Part shown: in pieces, positions 45,531-45,621 of the stretch | Layout of the letters: each line of letters opens with the position of its first letter | How positions within the stretch are numbered: the stretch's first letter is position 1 | NCBI GenBank assembly: GCA_009733775.1 | Contig: WOGZ01000268.1 | Location: 1 to 45,621, forward strand | Source: Alectoria sarmentosa | Lineage: Eukaryota > Ascomycota > Lecanoromycetes > Lecanorales > Parmeliaceae | Direction: 5' to 3' | DNA length: 45,621 bases | Made by a program: the position numbers and the translations under genes | The notes under the pieces: model-generated | What the model was told of the DNA's origin: nothing | Seen by the model: the letters and a program-made list of their open reading frames with translations, nothing else | Databases searched by the model: none

Positions 45531-45621
45531 AATTATAAATAATTTTACATTCTTCAAAATGGACGTTAATATCCATTAATAAAGATGTTTCATTATTATC
45601 AAATTATTTAAAATATATCGT

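Noticed and set aside
1..45621. Mitochondrial or bacterial AT-rich genome
   Set aside because: No mitochondrial or bacterial genes are seen; copia, LINE and CACTA-type elements with RIP-like decay point to a fungal nuclear repeat block.
1..45621. Centromeric identity of the AT-rich block
   Set aside because: Plausible for a RIP-rich fungal region, but nothing in the sequence alone distinguishes a centromere from other repeat blocks; CENP-A ChIP would be needed.

Overview
This window is a very AT-rich block (about 20-25% G+C in lines I counted) from what is most likely the nuclear genome of a filamentous ascomycete. It holds almost no intact genes. It is a nest of transposable elements that look mutated by repeat-induced point mutation (RIP): pairwise differences between copies are mostly C-to-T and G-to-A, and reading frames are full of TAA, TAG and TGA where Gln, Arg or Trp codons are expected. 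Surviving cytosines lie mainly in CpG (15 of 21 in three 60-base lines counted by hand). No tRNA, rRNA, CRISPR array or intact housekeeping gene was recognised. The six-frame ORFs are short remnants of transposon proteins or shadows on the opposite strand.

Layout. (1) 1-5535: a spacer, a minus-strand Ty1/copia copy (A, about 255-4932) joined head-to-head to a plus-strand 3' end with LTR (B). (2) 5536-9472: pieces of a diverged copia pol on the minus strand, cut by a roughly 1.1 kb insert with a GC-richer minisatellite, then further repeat-rich DNA. (3) 9473-18585: several 122-bp copia LTRs and nested copies (D, E minus; F plus). (4) 18586-24971: an A-rich spacer and a nearly complete minus-strand copia copy (G) with its 5' LTR. 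(5) 24972-42468: a plus-strand copia copy (H), head-to-head with G. H is split in its protease region by an approximately 11.5 kb DNA transposon (about 26711-38184). (6) 42469-end: a plus-strand LINE with endonuclease and reverse transcriptase, inserted in the LTR of H. A small structured GC-rich island lies at 45413-45530.

The copia copies share one family. The LTR is about 122 bp, starts TGTCGAAAT and ends ATTTCAACA, and carries a GCGCATGCGC palindrome and paired CACGTG boxes. Pol order is protease, integrase, RT, RNase H, followed by about 1.1 kb of 3' untranslated DNA and a purine tract. The most conspicuous ORF of this family on the opposite strand (for example 11345-11587) is the antisense of RNase H and not a gene.

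The 11.5 kb transposon is the most interesting part. A broken transposase resembling fungal Tnp2/CACTA-type transposases lies on the minus strand (about 27301-30960). The ends carry CACTA at the left, poorly matched inverted termini, and several AGCCGCT/AGCGGCT subterminal motifs, including a 117-bp palindrome. The inner 6-7 kb holds remnants of at least three further reading frames that I could not identify, one with a Gln/Asn-rich tract. These could be accessory proteins of the element or carried cargo.
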